This document shows, piece after piece, positions 8,246 to 15,910 of a DNA stretch of 39,297 nt. Location: the IMG/VR virus record IMGVR_UViG_3300008469_000008, positions 1-39,297 of that record; one strand, given 5' to 3'. The stretch is from a virus. Under the pieces are notes generated by a model. That model was not told the DNA's origin, did not search any database, and was given only the letters and a program-made list of their open reading frames with translations. Numbering within the stretch: position 1 is the first letter of the stretch; each line of letters starts with the position of its first letter. A program made the position numbers and the translations under genes.

Positions 8246-8752
8246 TTAGATACTAATAAGATCACCATTAATTTCATTAGTAACTTCTACATGTTTGATC
8301 TCACTAATATCCTGATCACTTTCAATATCCGGTAAGTAATGAAAAAAGAAATCACATTGTGATCTATTCTCCCAGGACTTACCTATCTGTTCAGGTATTC
8401 GATTTGTCTGACCAGGTTCAACAATACCTATATCTAGATTATTGAAATAATCCTGTGTCAGGATCTTCGATAAAGAACTTTTTAATTTAACCATTTGTTC
8501 AGTTGACTCATCTCTATAAATATTTATAGATACCATAGCCTTACGGATACCTTCATAACTTGCTGTTATATCGCCATTACCTTGCCGTATTTCATTTCTA
8601 ACATCTTCTATAGGTTTAGATATGGATAAGATGTTTACGACTGCATATTGATCGTTAGGTCGAGGTCCATCACCATGTGAAAATATTACCTCAATACTCA
8701 AAGTGTTTACGACCCATGTTCTAATATTCTTTTTGAAATCATCATAAGTCAT
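8246..8752 (-). CDS. Tail terminator / neck protein
   Basis: This 168-residue protein sits between the connector genes and the sheath, where contractile-tailed phages encode the tail terminator. The pattern fits the gp12-like neck terminator group: an N-terminal helix (TYDDFKKNIRTWVVNTL), then DGPRPNDQYAVVNILSI, then SYEGIRKAMVSINIYRDE, which is the family order of helix, PRP-type loop and two central strands. It would cap the tube and sheath and join them to the head connector. Overlap with the upstream gene is 4 nt (ATGA). Recognition is by pattern and place. Confidence 0.7.
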   Translation of the reverse strand: MTYDDFKKNIRTWVVNTLSIEVIFSHGDGPRPNDQYAVVNILSISKPIEDVRNEIRQGNGDITASYEGIRKAMVSINIYRDESTEQMVKLKSSLSKILTQDYFNNLDIGIVEPGQTNRIPEQIGKSWENRSQCDFFFHYLPDIESDQDISEIKHVEVTNEINGDLISI

Positions 8753-9105
8753 GATTTAATCCTTATGGCTACGGCTTTGACATAATTACCTATTTTACGA
8801 TCAAATACATCATAAACTCTATATCTTGATCCATCATATATAAATTGGTCCGCGTCACTTTCACTAAATTCTGATACTGTTCTAACTATCGAGGTTGTAT
8901 GTATCTTTACGGCTTCAGTGGTTCTTGTACCTTCAGGTAATAATATTAGATCATCAGGATTAGCGTTTTGTATAACAGCTTTAATGGGTACCACAACATC
9001 GGCACCATTAACCCAATCACCATCGACATAAGATCCGGGACTTTTACGAATAATATCCAAAGGTTGTAACCATCTAGCTAAAGCTCTACTTACATCATTT
9101 AACAT
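8749..9105 (-). CDS. Head-tail connector / stopper-like protein
   Basis: This 118-residue protein is small and strand-rich, and lies between the HK97 gp10-like gene and the terminator gene, the usual place of a head-tail stopper. Visible features are an N-terminal helix (LNDVSRALARWLQPLDII), the segment SPGSYVDGDWVNG, a central LILLPEGTRTTEAVKIHT and a C-terminal DGSRYRVYDVFDRKIGNYVK strand pair, similar to SPP1 gp16-type stoppers. The function is inferred from size and order rather than from a clear motif. Confidence 0.6.
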   Translation of the reverse strand: MLNDVSRALARWLQPLDIIRKSPGSYVDGDWVNGADVVVPIKAVIQNANPDDLILLPEGTRTTEAVKIHTTSIVRTVSEFSESDADQFIYDGSRYRVYDVFDRKIGNYVKAVAIRIKS

Positions 9106-9108
9106 AAC

Positions 9109-9558
9109 TTACACCTTTACTTCATAACTTATGGATTGTCTTAATTGACCTGTATCAATAAGTGGTTTAGAACTACCTTTTAAGGCAATCGTTGTTTCAG
9201 TATTTGCAGGCCAATCATTACTTGTAAATCTCTCTTGGATTAATCCTGCAGTAAATATACCGAGTTTACCTAATCCAACCTCAAGAGTTGTTTTACCATT
9301 TAAAACTAATTTTGATTGTTGTCTAGCCAACTTTTTAATCTCTTTTGATTTATCTTCCAAAGTAGATCTTATAAAACTTCTTTCCGGAGTTTTAACCGTT
9401 CCAAATTCATGATAAAAACCAATTTGAGCAACGGTTAGATCACTGTCTTCATGTTGACCAACCTTAGCGAGGATCCCCACATTAACATGACCTTTTTCTA
9501 ATCTATTGAATAAGGCTTTAATACCTTTTCCGCCGGTACTATTAACCTGAACTTGCAT
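9109..9558 (-). CDS. HK97 gp10-like neck/tail completion protein
   Basis: I set the start at the ATG at 9558, 2 nt after the DUF4054 stop, giving 149 residues (MQVQVNSTGGKG...). A longer frame starting inside the upstream gene has a non-family leader. The core GILAKVGQHEDSDLTVAQIG-FYHEFG is the hallmark of HK97 gp10-like proteins (short helix, strand, YHEFGT), followed by PERSFIRST, in which P-x-RPF-like residues are conserved. The C-terminus LIDTGQLRQSISYEV is also typical ('L.dTG.L..SI'). These proteins complete the neck before tail joining. Confidence 0.8.
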   Translation of the reverse strand: MQVQVNSTGGKGIKALFNRLEKGHVNVGILAKVGQHEDSDLTVAQIGFYHEFGTVKTPERSFIRSTLEDKSKEIKKLARQQSKLVLNGKTTLEVGLGKLGIFTAGLIQERFTSNDWPANTETTIALKGSSKPLIDTGQLRQSISYEVKV

Positions 9559-9560
9559 GA

Positions 9561-9929
9561 TTAAACCGTTTGTGCCATTGTGCCAAGAGACTCCATTAGT
9601 GAATAAAATCTCTGACCATACTGTGTTGATAACCAATAAGATTGATTAGCATTATCGGGTGAATAATTGTTGAAACTAATTGATGTTCCATCAACTGCTT
9701 GTGAAGCTACGTTTCCAACACTACCTGCTCCACCGTTAGCAGTTTCTTCACTCAAGGCTAAATAATGAGCTGTTAAATAACATACACCTAACGAATACAA
9801 ACTTACCCACACAACTTCATTAAGTATCAATAGTGAGTCTTCAATAAATATTTCGATCCTAAGATCATCAATAGAGTTGAATTCAGGAAATCTTGCTTTG
9901 AAAGTATTAGCTGTACATGTATTAGCCAT
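9561..9929 (-). CDS. Head-tail adaptor, DUF4054
   Basis: This 122-residue helical protein fits DUF4054, an adaptor family that sits under the portal in phages with DUF2184 capsids. Typical features are FKARFPEFNSIDDLRIEIFI (F-x-x-x-FPEF followed by an acidic helix), LGVCYLTAHYLAL, and a Gly/Ser-rich segment before YWLSTQYGQRFYSL. It follows the 107-residue gene after a 25-bp gap that contains one small palindrome and the end of a hairpin (9947-9967). Confidence 0.8.
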   Translation of the reverse strand: MANTCTANTFKARFPEFNSIDDLRIEIFIEDSLLILNEVVWVSLYSLGVCYLTAHYLALSEETANGGAGSVGNVASQAVDGTSISFNNYSPDNANQSYWLSTQYGQRFYSLMESLGTMAQTV

Positions 9930-9946
9930 TATTTACCCTTGGGTGA

Positions 9947-9967
9947 AGATGGGCTTAAAGCCCATCT
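9947..9967 (-). other. Hairpin between head gene and DUF4054 gene
   Basis: AGATGGGC and GCCCATCT form a perfect 8-bp stem around a 5-nt loop; the loop region overlaps the stop codon of the upstream gene. The palindrome ACCCTTGGGT lies next to it at 9935-9944. No T-tract follows on the minus strand, so a processing or partial attenuation point between abundant head proteins and the adaptors seems more likely than a full terminator. Confidence 0.4.
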
Positions 9968-10278
9968 CCTTCATCTTTAGCTTCTTTGATAGCAGTTTCA
10001 AGCTGGGCAACAGTCATATCTGTTGTATCAATACCAAGTTCAGTAGCTTCGTCAATAAGAAGTTCTTTTTTAGTTTTCTTATCTCCAGAACCACTCGATT
10101 TAGTATCATCAGCTTTAACAATTTCAAGATCACCGGCTTTAACCATTGCCTTGAAAACTTTTTCATCTTTAACAAGATCTAAACGATCATCGTCAACTGC
10201 CTTTGTTGGAAGAAGGTCAATACGACCTTTTCCTGTTTGTAAACAAATCATTCTTTTAGAATTATTTTTAACTTTCAT
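9955..10278 (-). CDS. Small head-region protein with HeH/LEM-like C-terminus
   Basis: This 107-residue protein directly follows the capsid gene. The first half has a short strand-rich start (MICLQTGKGRIDLLPTKAV); a Lys/Ser/Gly linker follows at about residues 58-70. The C-terminal 35 residues (LLIDEATELGIDTTDMTVAQ and following) have the helix-extended-helix pattern common at the ends of small phage head proteins. The function is unknown; many phages encode such a protein between capsid and adaptor genes. It has an AAAAAGGACG ribosome binding site. Confidence 0.7.
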   Translation of the reverse strand: MKVKNNSKRMICLQTGKGRIDLLPTKAVDDDRLDLVKDEKVFKAMVKAGDLEIVKADDTKSSGSGDKKTKKELLIDEATELGIDTTDMTVAQLETAIKEAKDEGDGL

Positions 10279-10301
10279 TTTTCGTCCTTTTTATTTTTAA
10301 A

Positions 10302-11255
10302 TTAGATACCGTCTAAATATGAAGCAGACAATGGGTAACGGAACTCAACCCCAGATAGTTTATAAACTGCAGGCACTTCCCAACCAAGTGTTTTACGAAC
10401 AGGTTGCTCGATTTTGTATGGCATTGGAATGTGAAATACAACTTTATCAATATCTTTAGTGTAAACCATCATACGATCGGTTGCAGCTGCACCAGCACCT
10501 TTTAACTCAGGTAGAGACTTAATGTCATCAACAGAATTAATGTAAGGACTGTTCTGAACTACATACTGTAAGATAGTTGTATCACTATTATCACTACGAG
10601 GCGTAGACGCAATGTATGACCATTGAGCTGTTGGTAATAGTAATGTATCTGGTTTTTCAACTTCATTTGTTGTTTCAAAAACTTGAGCAAAAGCTGCATT
10701 AATATCAAATAAGATTTGAGCTGGTGTCTTTGCTGTCCATTCTGTACCTGAACCAGGATTAATAACGTTAGCTGCTGGAACATTTGAATTGTTTAGGAAA
10801 CCTTCTAAACCTTTAGTTGTATCACCGGTAAAACAAACAGATTGTGCATGTTCTTCATAACCTCTCATTGAAAGGTTTGCTTTCATTTGCGGTAATGGGC
10901 GATTTAACATAGCAGCTTGACGAAGTTCTTCATCTGAATACTTGTAACCTGTTGCACCAAGTTCAACTGGAACAATGTGTTGTGCCGTAGCAATATCCGC
11001 TAGTGGTACATCGATCGCATTAGATCCAATGAATTTACCCATTGTAGCACCATCAATTGAATAGTAAGTTACAGAAGTTGCACCTTCACCAGCTTCATTT
11101 GATACTGGAACAATATCTTGATAAACGATATGACGGTATTGAACCTCATATACTTTAGCTTCAACATGAGTTAGAGTCGACTCAACGAACCCTAGACCTG
11201 CATCGGCGTCATTTGTGATTTTAATACCTTCTGGTAATCCTGCAATTTTAGCCAT
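10302..11255 (-). CDS. Major capsid protein, DUF2184
   Basis: This 317-residue protein matches the DUF2184 major capsid family (HK97 fold). Useful landmarks are GFVESTLTHVEAKVYEVQYR at about residues 22-41, the conserved ELGATGYKYSDEELRQAAML near 97-116 (the start of the spine helix region), YEEHAQSVCFTGDTTKGLEG near 133-152, and a C-terminal EVPAVYKLSGVEFRYPLS strand, which closes the P-domain. The gene follows the cement protein, as is usual. No N-terminal propeptide is obvious, so scaffold is probably supplied by the nested protein from 12278. Confidence 0.9.
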   Translation of the reverse strand: MAKIAGLPEGIKITNDADAGLGFVESTLTHVEAKVYEVQYRHIVYQDIVPVSNEAGEGATSVTYYSIDGATMGKFIGSNAIDVPLADIATAQHIVPVELGATGYKYSDEELRQAAMLNRPLPQMKANLSMRGYEEHAQSVCFTGDTTKGLEGFLNNSNVPAANVINPGSGTEWTAKTPAQILFDINAAFAQVFETTNEVEKPDTLLLPTAQWSYIASTPRSDNSDTTILQYVVQNSPYINSVDDIKSLPELKGAGAAATDRMMVYTKDIDKVVFHIPMPYKIEQPVRKTLGWEVPAVYKLSGVEFRYPLSASYLDGI

Positions 11256-11265
11256 CTAAGACTCC

Positions 11266-11736
11266 TTATTTGAATTTAACTCTGCCGACTTCACCCGCCG
11301 CCACTGTACTGTCCCAAACTGCATTAGCAATAAGAACTGTTTCACCTACAACATTAGCTGTAACTAAACCACCAAGCTGACCTGTACCTGCAACATAGCG
11401 ATATTCTACTGGATCACCAGCTGAACAACCGTCTTCACAAATAGCATAAATAACACCTTCGTCGAGAATGTTTACACTTTCACCGATTTGGTATTTACGA
11501 TCACCAGCAGTATCAGCTGTTCCAGCGATTGTACGACCTGTAATACCTAAGAAGCTTCCAGCAGCCCCATCAGGTAGTAAACATTGATCATCAGCTGTAC
11601 CACGTACAACAGCTAAACCAAAATCAATAACAGTAGCTTCTGCACTACGACTAAAAACATTTGATAATTGAAGATCAGCATATTGACCTACGAAACCTTC
11701 AGCGTGAACTGATGGATAATTTGTTTGAACACCCAT
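11266..11736 (-). CDS. Capsid cement/decoration protein
   Basis: This 156-residue protein, between protease/scaffold and major capsid, has the pattern of the structural cement family that stabilises capsids: an early YPSVHAEGFVGQYADLQLSN, then AEATVIDFGLAVVRG and FLGITGRTIAG strands, and a C-terminal GEVGRVKFK strand. It is rich in Gly, Ala and Val with an all-beta pattern. It begins on the stop codon of the scaffold gene. The binding site on the capsid cannot be deduced here. Confidence 0.75.
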   Translation of the reverse strand: MGVQTNYPSVHAEGFVGQYADLQLSNVFSRSAEATVIDFGLAVVRGTADDQCLLPDGAAGSFLGITGRTIAGTADTAGDRKYQIGESVNILDEGVIYAICEDGCSAGDPVEYRYVAGTGQLGGLVTANVVGETVLIANAVWDSTVAAGEVGRVKFK

Positions 11737-12278
11737 TATTTCATTCCTTTTTTATCGAGATAAGCTTGACGAGCGTCTGTAGCGATTTTATCGTTATCAG
11801 TTGCTTTATCATCTTTTTCTTTTTTCATATCATCAGCTAATTTCTTAACAGACTCATCAGCTGCAATTTGATCTTCATTAACTATATCAAAGCGAGCGTC
11901 GATATAAACTTCAGATTTGCCGTCCATTGAAACACCAAAATGTTTTTCACAAACTGCTTTTTTAATTGCCATAGGATTACTCCCAACTTCACCAATACTA
12001 TCATTACCAATAATACCAGTTGCAAAAGCAATTAATCCAGCACGTTCAGTAACCATTTTATCAATGTCTTCATCACTTAGTTTCGAGTCATTAGCTGAAT
12101 CCAATCTAGCCTGTAGCATATCATTAGCTTTTTCAGCTTCTACTTTTTTCTCTCCCATGTCTTCAGCTTTTTTAGTAGCTTCATCCATTTCTTCATCTTT
12201 AGTAGAACGTTCAGCCATGATCGCTTTTCCTAGTTCTTCATCAACTTCGAACTCTTTACCATTAATCTTTATTTTCAT
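11736..12278 (-). CDS. Nested scaffolding protein (internal start in DUF2213 gene)
   Basis: The in-frame ATG at 12278 has a strong GAGAGG ribosome binding site 8 nt upstream and starts exactly where the protease domain gives way to the scaffold-like part (MKIKINGKEFEVDEELGKA). The product would be 180 residues, acidic and helical, with a heptad-like segment at about residues 24-65. An L-type promoter element at 12313-12321 lies 34 nt upstream. This is the same layout as lambda C/Nu3, in which scaffold is made in excess from within the protease gene. Both signals are visible; production itself is inferred. Confidence 0.7.
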   Translation of the reverse strand: MKIKINGKEFEVDEELGKAIMAERSTKDEEMDEATKKAEDMGEKKVEAEKANDMLQARLDSANDSKLSDEDIDKMVTERAGLIAFATGIIGNDSIGEVGSNPMAIKKAVCEKHFGVSMDGKSEVYIDARFDIVNEDQIAADESVKKLADDMKKEKDDKATDNDKIATDARQAYLDKKGMK

Positions 12279-12944
12279 ATCGATCGACCTCTCTTTTGGA
12301 TTTTCATCTATAATTGTATCATAATTTGAATCCGTTATGCTACATTGTCTCCCACAACGACCTTTTTCTACAATACTTAGATGATTTGCGACCATATCAG
12401 TATATCTAAATTGATATGGTTCGCCATTATAAAAACCATCTTCGGCTAATAATTTATAAGCATAACCAAGGGATACTTCGATTTTACCTTTTTGGACTTT
12501 GTCGATAAGATCTTCATCAGTAATTGTCATAAGGCCTTTGATCGTATCATCTTCAATTGTGATATTCGATACTTGACCTTTTTGTAGATCTTTAACATTT
12601 TCAAGATAAACCCAACGATCAGAAGGATGTTCATCAGTTACCACAAGATTTTTATAAGTTGAGACACTTTCAGGATTTGTAACGTCATCCGGATGACGTA
12701 AGACATTAAATACTTTTTTAGCATTTTCTCTATCCATACCTAACTCATAACCAGTATATGGTTGTAAGCCTGATCTACATATAGTAACAGGAGTATGCAT
12801 GAAACCTGTAGATGGATCAATTTTATTCTCACCAAGACCAACAGCGTCATTACCAATTGACTTTGTACAAATAGCATAAGCAGATGACTCACTCTTACCA
12901 GACTTGATTAATTCTTCAACACATTTATCAAATTTCTTAGGCAT
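11736..12944 (-). CDS. Prohead protease DUF2213 with C-terminal scaffold region
   Basis: This 402-residue protein combines a DUF2213 prohead protease-like domain with a scaffold-like tail. Residues about 45-205 contain the DUF2213 landmarks: MHTPVTICRSGLQPYTGYEL, TDEHPSD (putative catalytic His), KIEVSLGYAYKL (putative catalytic Ser in VSLGY) and TDMVANHLSIVEKGRCG. Residues about 223-402 are highly charged and coiled-coil prone. A Cys-containing CVEELIKSGKSESSAYAICT start is also seen in many phage head proteins. It has an L-type promoter element 19 nt upstream, and a second internal promoter and start produce the nested scaffold. Confidence 0.8.
   Translation of the reverse strand: MPKKFDKCVEELIKSGKSESSAYAICTKSIGNDAVGLGENKIDPSTGFMHTPVTICRSGLQPYTGYELGMDRENAKKVFNVLRHPDDVTNPESVSTYKNLVVTDEHPSDRWVYLENVKDLQKGQVSNITIEDDTIKGLMTITDEDLIDKVQKGKIEVSLGYAYKLLAEDGFYNGEPYQFRYTDMVANHLSIVEKGRCGRQCSITDSNYDTIIDENPKERSIDMKIKINGKEFEVDEELGKAIMAERSTKDEEMDEATKKAEDMGEKKVEAEKANDMLQARLDSANDSKLSDEDIDKMVTERAGLIAFATGIIGNDSIGEVGSNPMAIKKAVCEKHFGVSMDGKSEVYIDARFDIVNEDQIAADESVKKLADDMKKEKDDKATDNDKIATDARQAYLDKKGMK
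12313..12321 (-). promoter_or_regulatory. Internal L-type promoter TGATACAAT for nested scaffold
   Basis: TGATACAAT on the minus strand inside the DUF2213 coding sequence, 34 nt before the internal scaffold ATG. The flanking bases ATTATAG after it are shared with the copy at 12964-12972, which precedes the full-length gene. Confidence 0.55.
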
Positions 12945-12958
12945 ATTTTATTCCTTTT

Positions 12959-13789
12959 CTATAATTGTATCACAGGTACTGCGATACATCTACAATTAAT
13001 CGGTTGACCAGGTGAAGTTTTAACCCCGTCAACTGTAGGTAGATTATCCCAGTCGAACACTTTACCATTTAACTTAGCATGACTTTCCCTGGTTCTTTCA
13101 TCACCTGATGTAACCCATTTAAAAGACTCAACACCTAATTGTTCCTGTCTTCTCTTATTGATCGAAGCATTTATATTTGATGTTTCATTTCTGGCTATCA
13201 ATTTAATTCTATTTTGTAGCTTACCATTAATCGAACTGATGTCTTTTATTCCACCAATTTCACGGGCTATTTGTTCCCATCTTTGACCATTAGCTACACC
13301 ATTCATAACAACTGTTTCTATATCTGAAAAGTATTTACTTGATATAGATTTGATTAAAGATACGTTTTTATTAACTTGAGCTTCAAGGAAATCATTAAGA
13401 CCTTCATCAACTAATATTGTGGATAGATCAACACCAACAATCTTTTCTAAAGATCTATCAAAACCCTTTTTATTTTTAGTTGCTACGTTTGTGACCATTT
13501 TCGTAGCTGCTGATTTGGCCAGTAATGATGTAAGATTACTATATTTTAAAGATAGTGTGGCAATAGTATTTGTAATACTATCAACATATCCGTCGGTAGC
13601 ATACTGACTATTTAAAGATTTTAATAATGGTAGAAGCTGCTCACGAATATCGAGTCTCATAGCCTTTGTCAATTTATTCAATTCTCTGAAATATTGTACT
13701 GCTTCAATTTTAGGAACTACTTGTTGATTTATTTCAATAGATCCTTTTTTACCATTATTTCTGGCTATATCAGCAATATTAACTTTCAT
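12959..13789 (-). CDS. MuF-like head morphogenesis protein
   Basis: This 276-residue protein matches the SPP1 gp7/Mu gpF head morphogenesis family. The N-terminal two thirds are helical. The diagnostic C-terminal segment is complete: RIKLIARNETSNINASINKR, then FKWVTSGDERTRESHAKLNG, then a PGQPINCRCIAVPV end in which Cys-Arg-Cys is conserved. MuF proteins bind the portal, enter the capsid and may assist DNA delivery. The gene follows the portal after 2 nt, the usual order. No C-terminal toxin extension is present; the protein ends just after the core motif. Confidence 0.9.
   Translation of the reverse strand: MKVNIADIARNNGKKGSIEINQQVVPKIEAVQYFRELNKLTKAMRLDIREQLLPLLKSLNSQYATDGYVDSITNTIATLSLKYSNLTSLLAKSAATKMVTNVATKNKKGFDRSLEKIVGVDLSTILVDEGLNDFLEAQVNKNVSLIKSISSKYFSDIETVVMNGVANGQRWEQIAREIGGIKDISSINGKLQNRIKLIARNETSNINASINKRRQEQLGVESFKWVTSGDERTRESHAKLNGKVFDWDNLPTVDGVKTSPGQPINCRCIAVPVIQL
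12964..12972 (-). promoter_or_regulatory. L-type late promoter element TGATACAAT
   Basis: TGATACAAT on the minus strand, 19 nt before the DUF2213 protease ATG, within the last codons of the MuF gene. Confidence 0.6.
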
Positions 13790-13791
13790 GA

Positions 13792-15126
13792 TTAAAGTCC
13801 ATCCTCCTCATTTTCATCTATGTCATCAAACAAATTATTTTGATCATTTATATCTTCATCAATAGCACCATATACTTGGTCACTTGATAATTGCTTCTGA
13901 GTTGTCTCAATACTAATAACCCCCTTATCAAGGTAGATTTGATCTCGTTGTGCGTTATTAAGTGATATTGTAGACTCTTGTTCTTGGGTCATTTGCCATA
14001 ATGGTTCATATTCAAAATCAACTGTTTTAACTTTACCAACTTTTGAAACATAGATAATATCCAAAAGTTTTTGAAGTGGATCTGTCATTTCATTTTCTTG
14101 ACGGGCTGACATATCATCATAATAATTAGTTAATGAACTTTGGCCAGTATCACCAAGACCTGCTTCTTGTTTACCTAATAATTTCGAAGGAGGTATTCTA
14201 GAAGCTCCAGAAACTTTCAATAAGAACTTATCATCTAGATCCGGTAAGCCTGCAAATGTATTACTTTTCTTTTCATAAGTGTCATTCTTATCTAGGGCAA
14301 TACCATTGATATAACTCTTCATCTGGTGGGCTACACTTAATCTCTTAACAGCTGCTGCCTCACCTTCTGGTCCCATAGCGATCATTTCATTTAATTGATC
14401 AATACCATATACATCGACATTTGACTCTTTGACCATAGCAGCTATTTCTAAGGAAGTTCCCTGACTATTACTAATCGGTTGCCAAGTCTTTTCGTAGATT
14501 GAATTACCCCAATAGCCTTGTCTTTCGAATTCTTCGATCGATTTAATTTCACCATCAAATCTTAATACTCTAGAATGATGTATTTGCTGCCCATTACGGC
14601 TCACCATATAGTATTCAGGTAAACCGTAGTTTGTTGATAAAAGATTTGTATTAAGGGTGCTAACGTTAACATGCCAGCGATCTAATACTAATAGATTTTT
14701 AATACCTTGTTTACGTACTGACTCAACAAGTAATGGCTCTTTGAGATCTTTACCATCATCAACCATCATGATTATGATTGCACCACCATAAGCCCCGGCC
14801 CATTTCAAAGCCTGGTTTACTTTTGATTTAGCTTTTAATCTTTTAAGTTCTTTATTAATAATGTCTTCAGTCGACTCTTCTTCATCTAAAATTGAGATCC
14901 AATTACGGGTCATATCATTAGCTGTTACATCAACAACCGCTGACGCCAGCCAATTCTCAGAATATAAAGCTGATACGAATTCCCGATTTAAACTGATAGA
15001 TTTTCCACGTTTAAAATTCATATATGTTAAAGAGTCTTTTGAAGTACCTAAACCAGTTAATAAGTTTTCAAAACCATCGACTGCAATTGGTTTACTGCTC
15101 ATTTTATTGTGATAGACTTTACCCAT
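13792..15126 (-). CDS. Portal protein, DUF1073 family
   Basis: This 444-residue protein fits the DUF1073 portal family. Landmarks are YMNFKRGKSISLNREFVSAL with LYSENWLASAVVDVTANDMT (the conserved 'w.a.k.id..a.DmtR.w' region at about residues 54-75), KWAGAYGGAIIIMMVDDG at about 108-125, YWGNSIYEKTWQPI near 205, and a C-terminal acidic tail (DINDQNNLFDDIDENEEDG). Twelve copies would form the DNA channel at the capsid vertex. Some family members are fused to anti-CBASS phosphodiesterases; I see no such added domain at this length. Confidence 0.88.
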   Translation of the reverse strand: MGKVYHNKMSSKPIAVDGFENLLTGLGTSKDSLTYMNFKRGKSISLNREFVSALYSENWLASAVVDVTANDMTRNWISILDEEESTEDIINKELKRLKAKSKVNQALKWAGAYGGAIIIMMVDDGKDLKEPLLVESVRKQGIKNLLVLDRWHVNVSTLNTNLLSTNYGLPEYYMVSRNGQQIHHSRVLRFDGEIKSIEEFERQGYWGNSIYEKTWQPISNSQGTSLEIAAMVKESNVDVYGIDQLNEMIAMGPEGEAAAVKRLSVAHQMKSYINGIALDKNDTYEKKSNTFAGLPDLDDKFLLKVSGASRIPPSKLLGKQEAGLGDTGQSSLTNYYDDMSARQENEMTDPLQKLLDIIYVSKVGKVKTVDFEYEPLWQMTQEQESTISLNNAQRDQIYLDKGVISIETTQKQLSSDQVYGAIDEDINDQNNLFDDIDENEEDGL

Positions 15127-15137
15127 GATTACAACCT

Positions 15138-15587
15138 TTATTCATCGATAACTTGGATGATTACTTTCTCACCACTTAATATCGTATCTCGGATTTTACC
15201 ATAAATCTCTTTATAAGCGTCTCTACTTCGACCAACACTTTTTGTTTCAGGACTTAGATCGGCAATCATACCAACTAAAATACAACCTTCAGTATGCTCT
15301 TTAGTATTACCTGTATGTATGTAGATCCACTCATAATTAGGTACATCTTGAAGCCATAACATACCCTTATGAAACTCTGCACCATATTTGTCTTTATAAC
15401 GTTTAGTCATACCACCATCATTACGAAGTTTTATTTCATAACTACCCATGGGAATTCGTGTATCACCATAAATCTTACTATCATGATGAGGATCTTCTAA
15501 TGTGAAATACATAGGCTCACCATCAATTTTCAAAAAGCCTACTGTACCCTTATCATCAGTTTTTAATCTATTTAAAATAACCTTCAT
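15138..15587 (-). CDS. DUF5675 protein, candidate endolysin
   Basis: This 149-residue protein matches the DUF5675 pattern. Landmarks are RIPMGSYEIKLRND, MLWLQDVPNYEWIYIHTGNT and EHTEGCILVG, an arrangement with His in HTGN and Cys in GC that resembles the His/Cys dyad of L,D-transpeptidase-type (YkuD) folds. It lies last in the lysis cassette, right after the spanin candidates, and no other wall hydrolase is recognisable in the genome. A muralytic function is therefore likely by elimination but is not established for this family. Its start lies inside the 3' end of the lipoprotein gene. Confidence 0.7.
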   Translation of the reverse strand: MKVILNRLKTDDKGTVGFLKIDGEPMYFTLEDPHHDSKIYGDTRIPMGSYEIKLRNDGGMTKRYKDKYGAEFHKGMLWLQDVPNYEWIYIHTGNTKEHTEGCILVGMIADLSPETKSVGRSRDAYKEIYGKIRDTILSGEKVIIQVIDE

Positions 15588-15801
15588 TACATACCTCTAA
15601 TTTTTTATTTAGCTTGTATTGTTTCAAAATCCAACCATCAACTTCTTGAGACTTTAATGATTTGATTTTAGTCAATACTTTTTGAGATGGTGCTGGATAT
15701 GAAGGACAAACAGACTTACTTCCACAGGCTTGCAGTGTAAGCGTCATTAGAACTATACTCATCATCATCATCAATTTCTTGATATTTTCTAAGCTTATCA
15801 T
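15568..15801 (-). CDS. Rz1-like outer-membrane lipoprotein (o-spanin)
   Basis: The product of 77 residues has a basic N-terminus, a hydrophobic helix (MMMMSIVLMTLTL) and the lipobox LQAC, so Cys at about residue 26 would be lipidated. The mature part is short (about 50 residues) and begins CGSKSVCPSYPAP, with the Pro-containing linker usual in o-spanins. I prefer the ATG at 15801 because the AAGG site is 6 nt away; an ATG at 15807 is too close. The gene overlaps the 64-residue ORF upstream in another frame, a typical spanin layout. Confidence 0.75.
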   Translation of the reverse strand: MISLENIKKLMMMMSIVLMTLTLQACGSKSVCPSYPAPSQKVLTKIKSLKSQEVDGWILKQYKLNKKLEVCNEGYFK

Positions 15802-15910
15802 TTTCATCCTTCAAATTTTCTAACTCTTCAGATTTACGACCTACCATAAAAGTCGTAAGTGTGGGTAAAACTTCTTTAAGAAATCCTAATATAAGTTTTA
15901 CCCATTCCAT
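15716..15910 (-). CDS. Short i-spanin-like membrane protein
   Basis: This 64-residue protein has one amphipathic/hydrophobic N-terminal segment (about residues 4-23, ending TFMVG), then a charged helix (RKSEELENLKDENDKLRKYQ) that could be a coiled coil, then an acidic tail. Its last 92 nt overlap the lipoprotein gene in another frame, the arrangement seen for Rz/Rz1 pairs. It is much shorter than lambda Rz (153 residues), so the inner-membrane spanin could instead be the 114-residue protein at 16269-16613. The start overlaps the holin-like stop by 1 nt. Confidence 0.55.
   Translation of the reverse strand: MEWVKLILGFLKEVLPTLTTFMVGRKSEELENLKDENDKLRKYQEIDDDDEYSSNDAYTASLWK

Noticed and set aside
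11736-12944. Protease gene as a fusion created by frameshift or assembly error
   Set aside because: One continuous frame with an internal start at the domain border is the normal arrangement for phage protease-scaffold genes.
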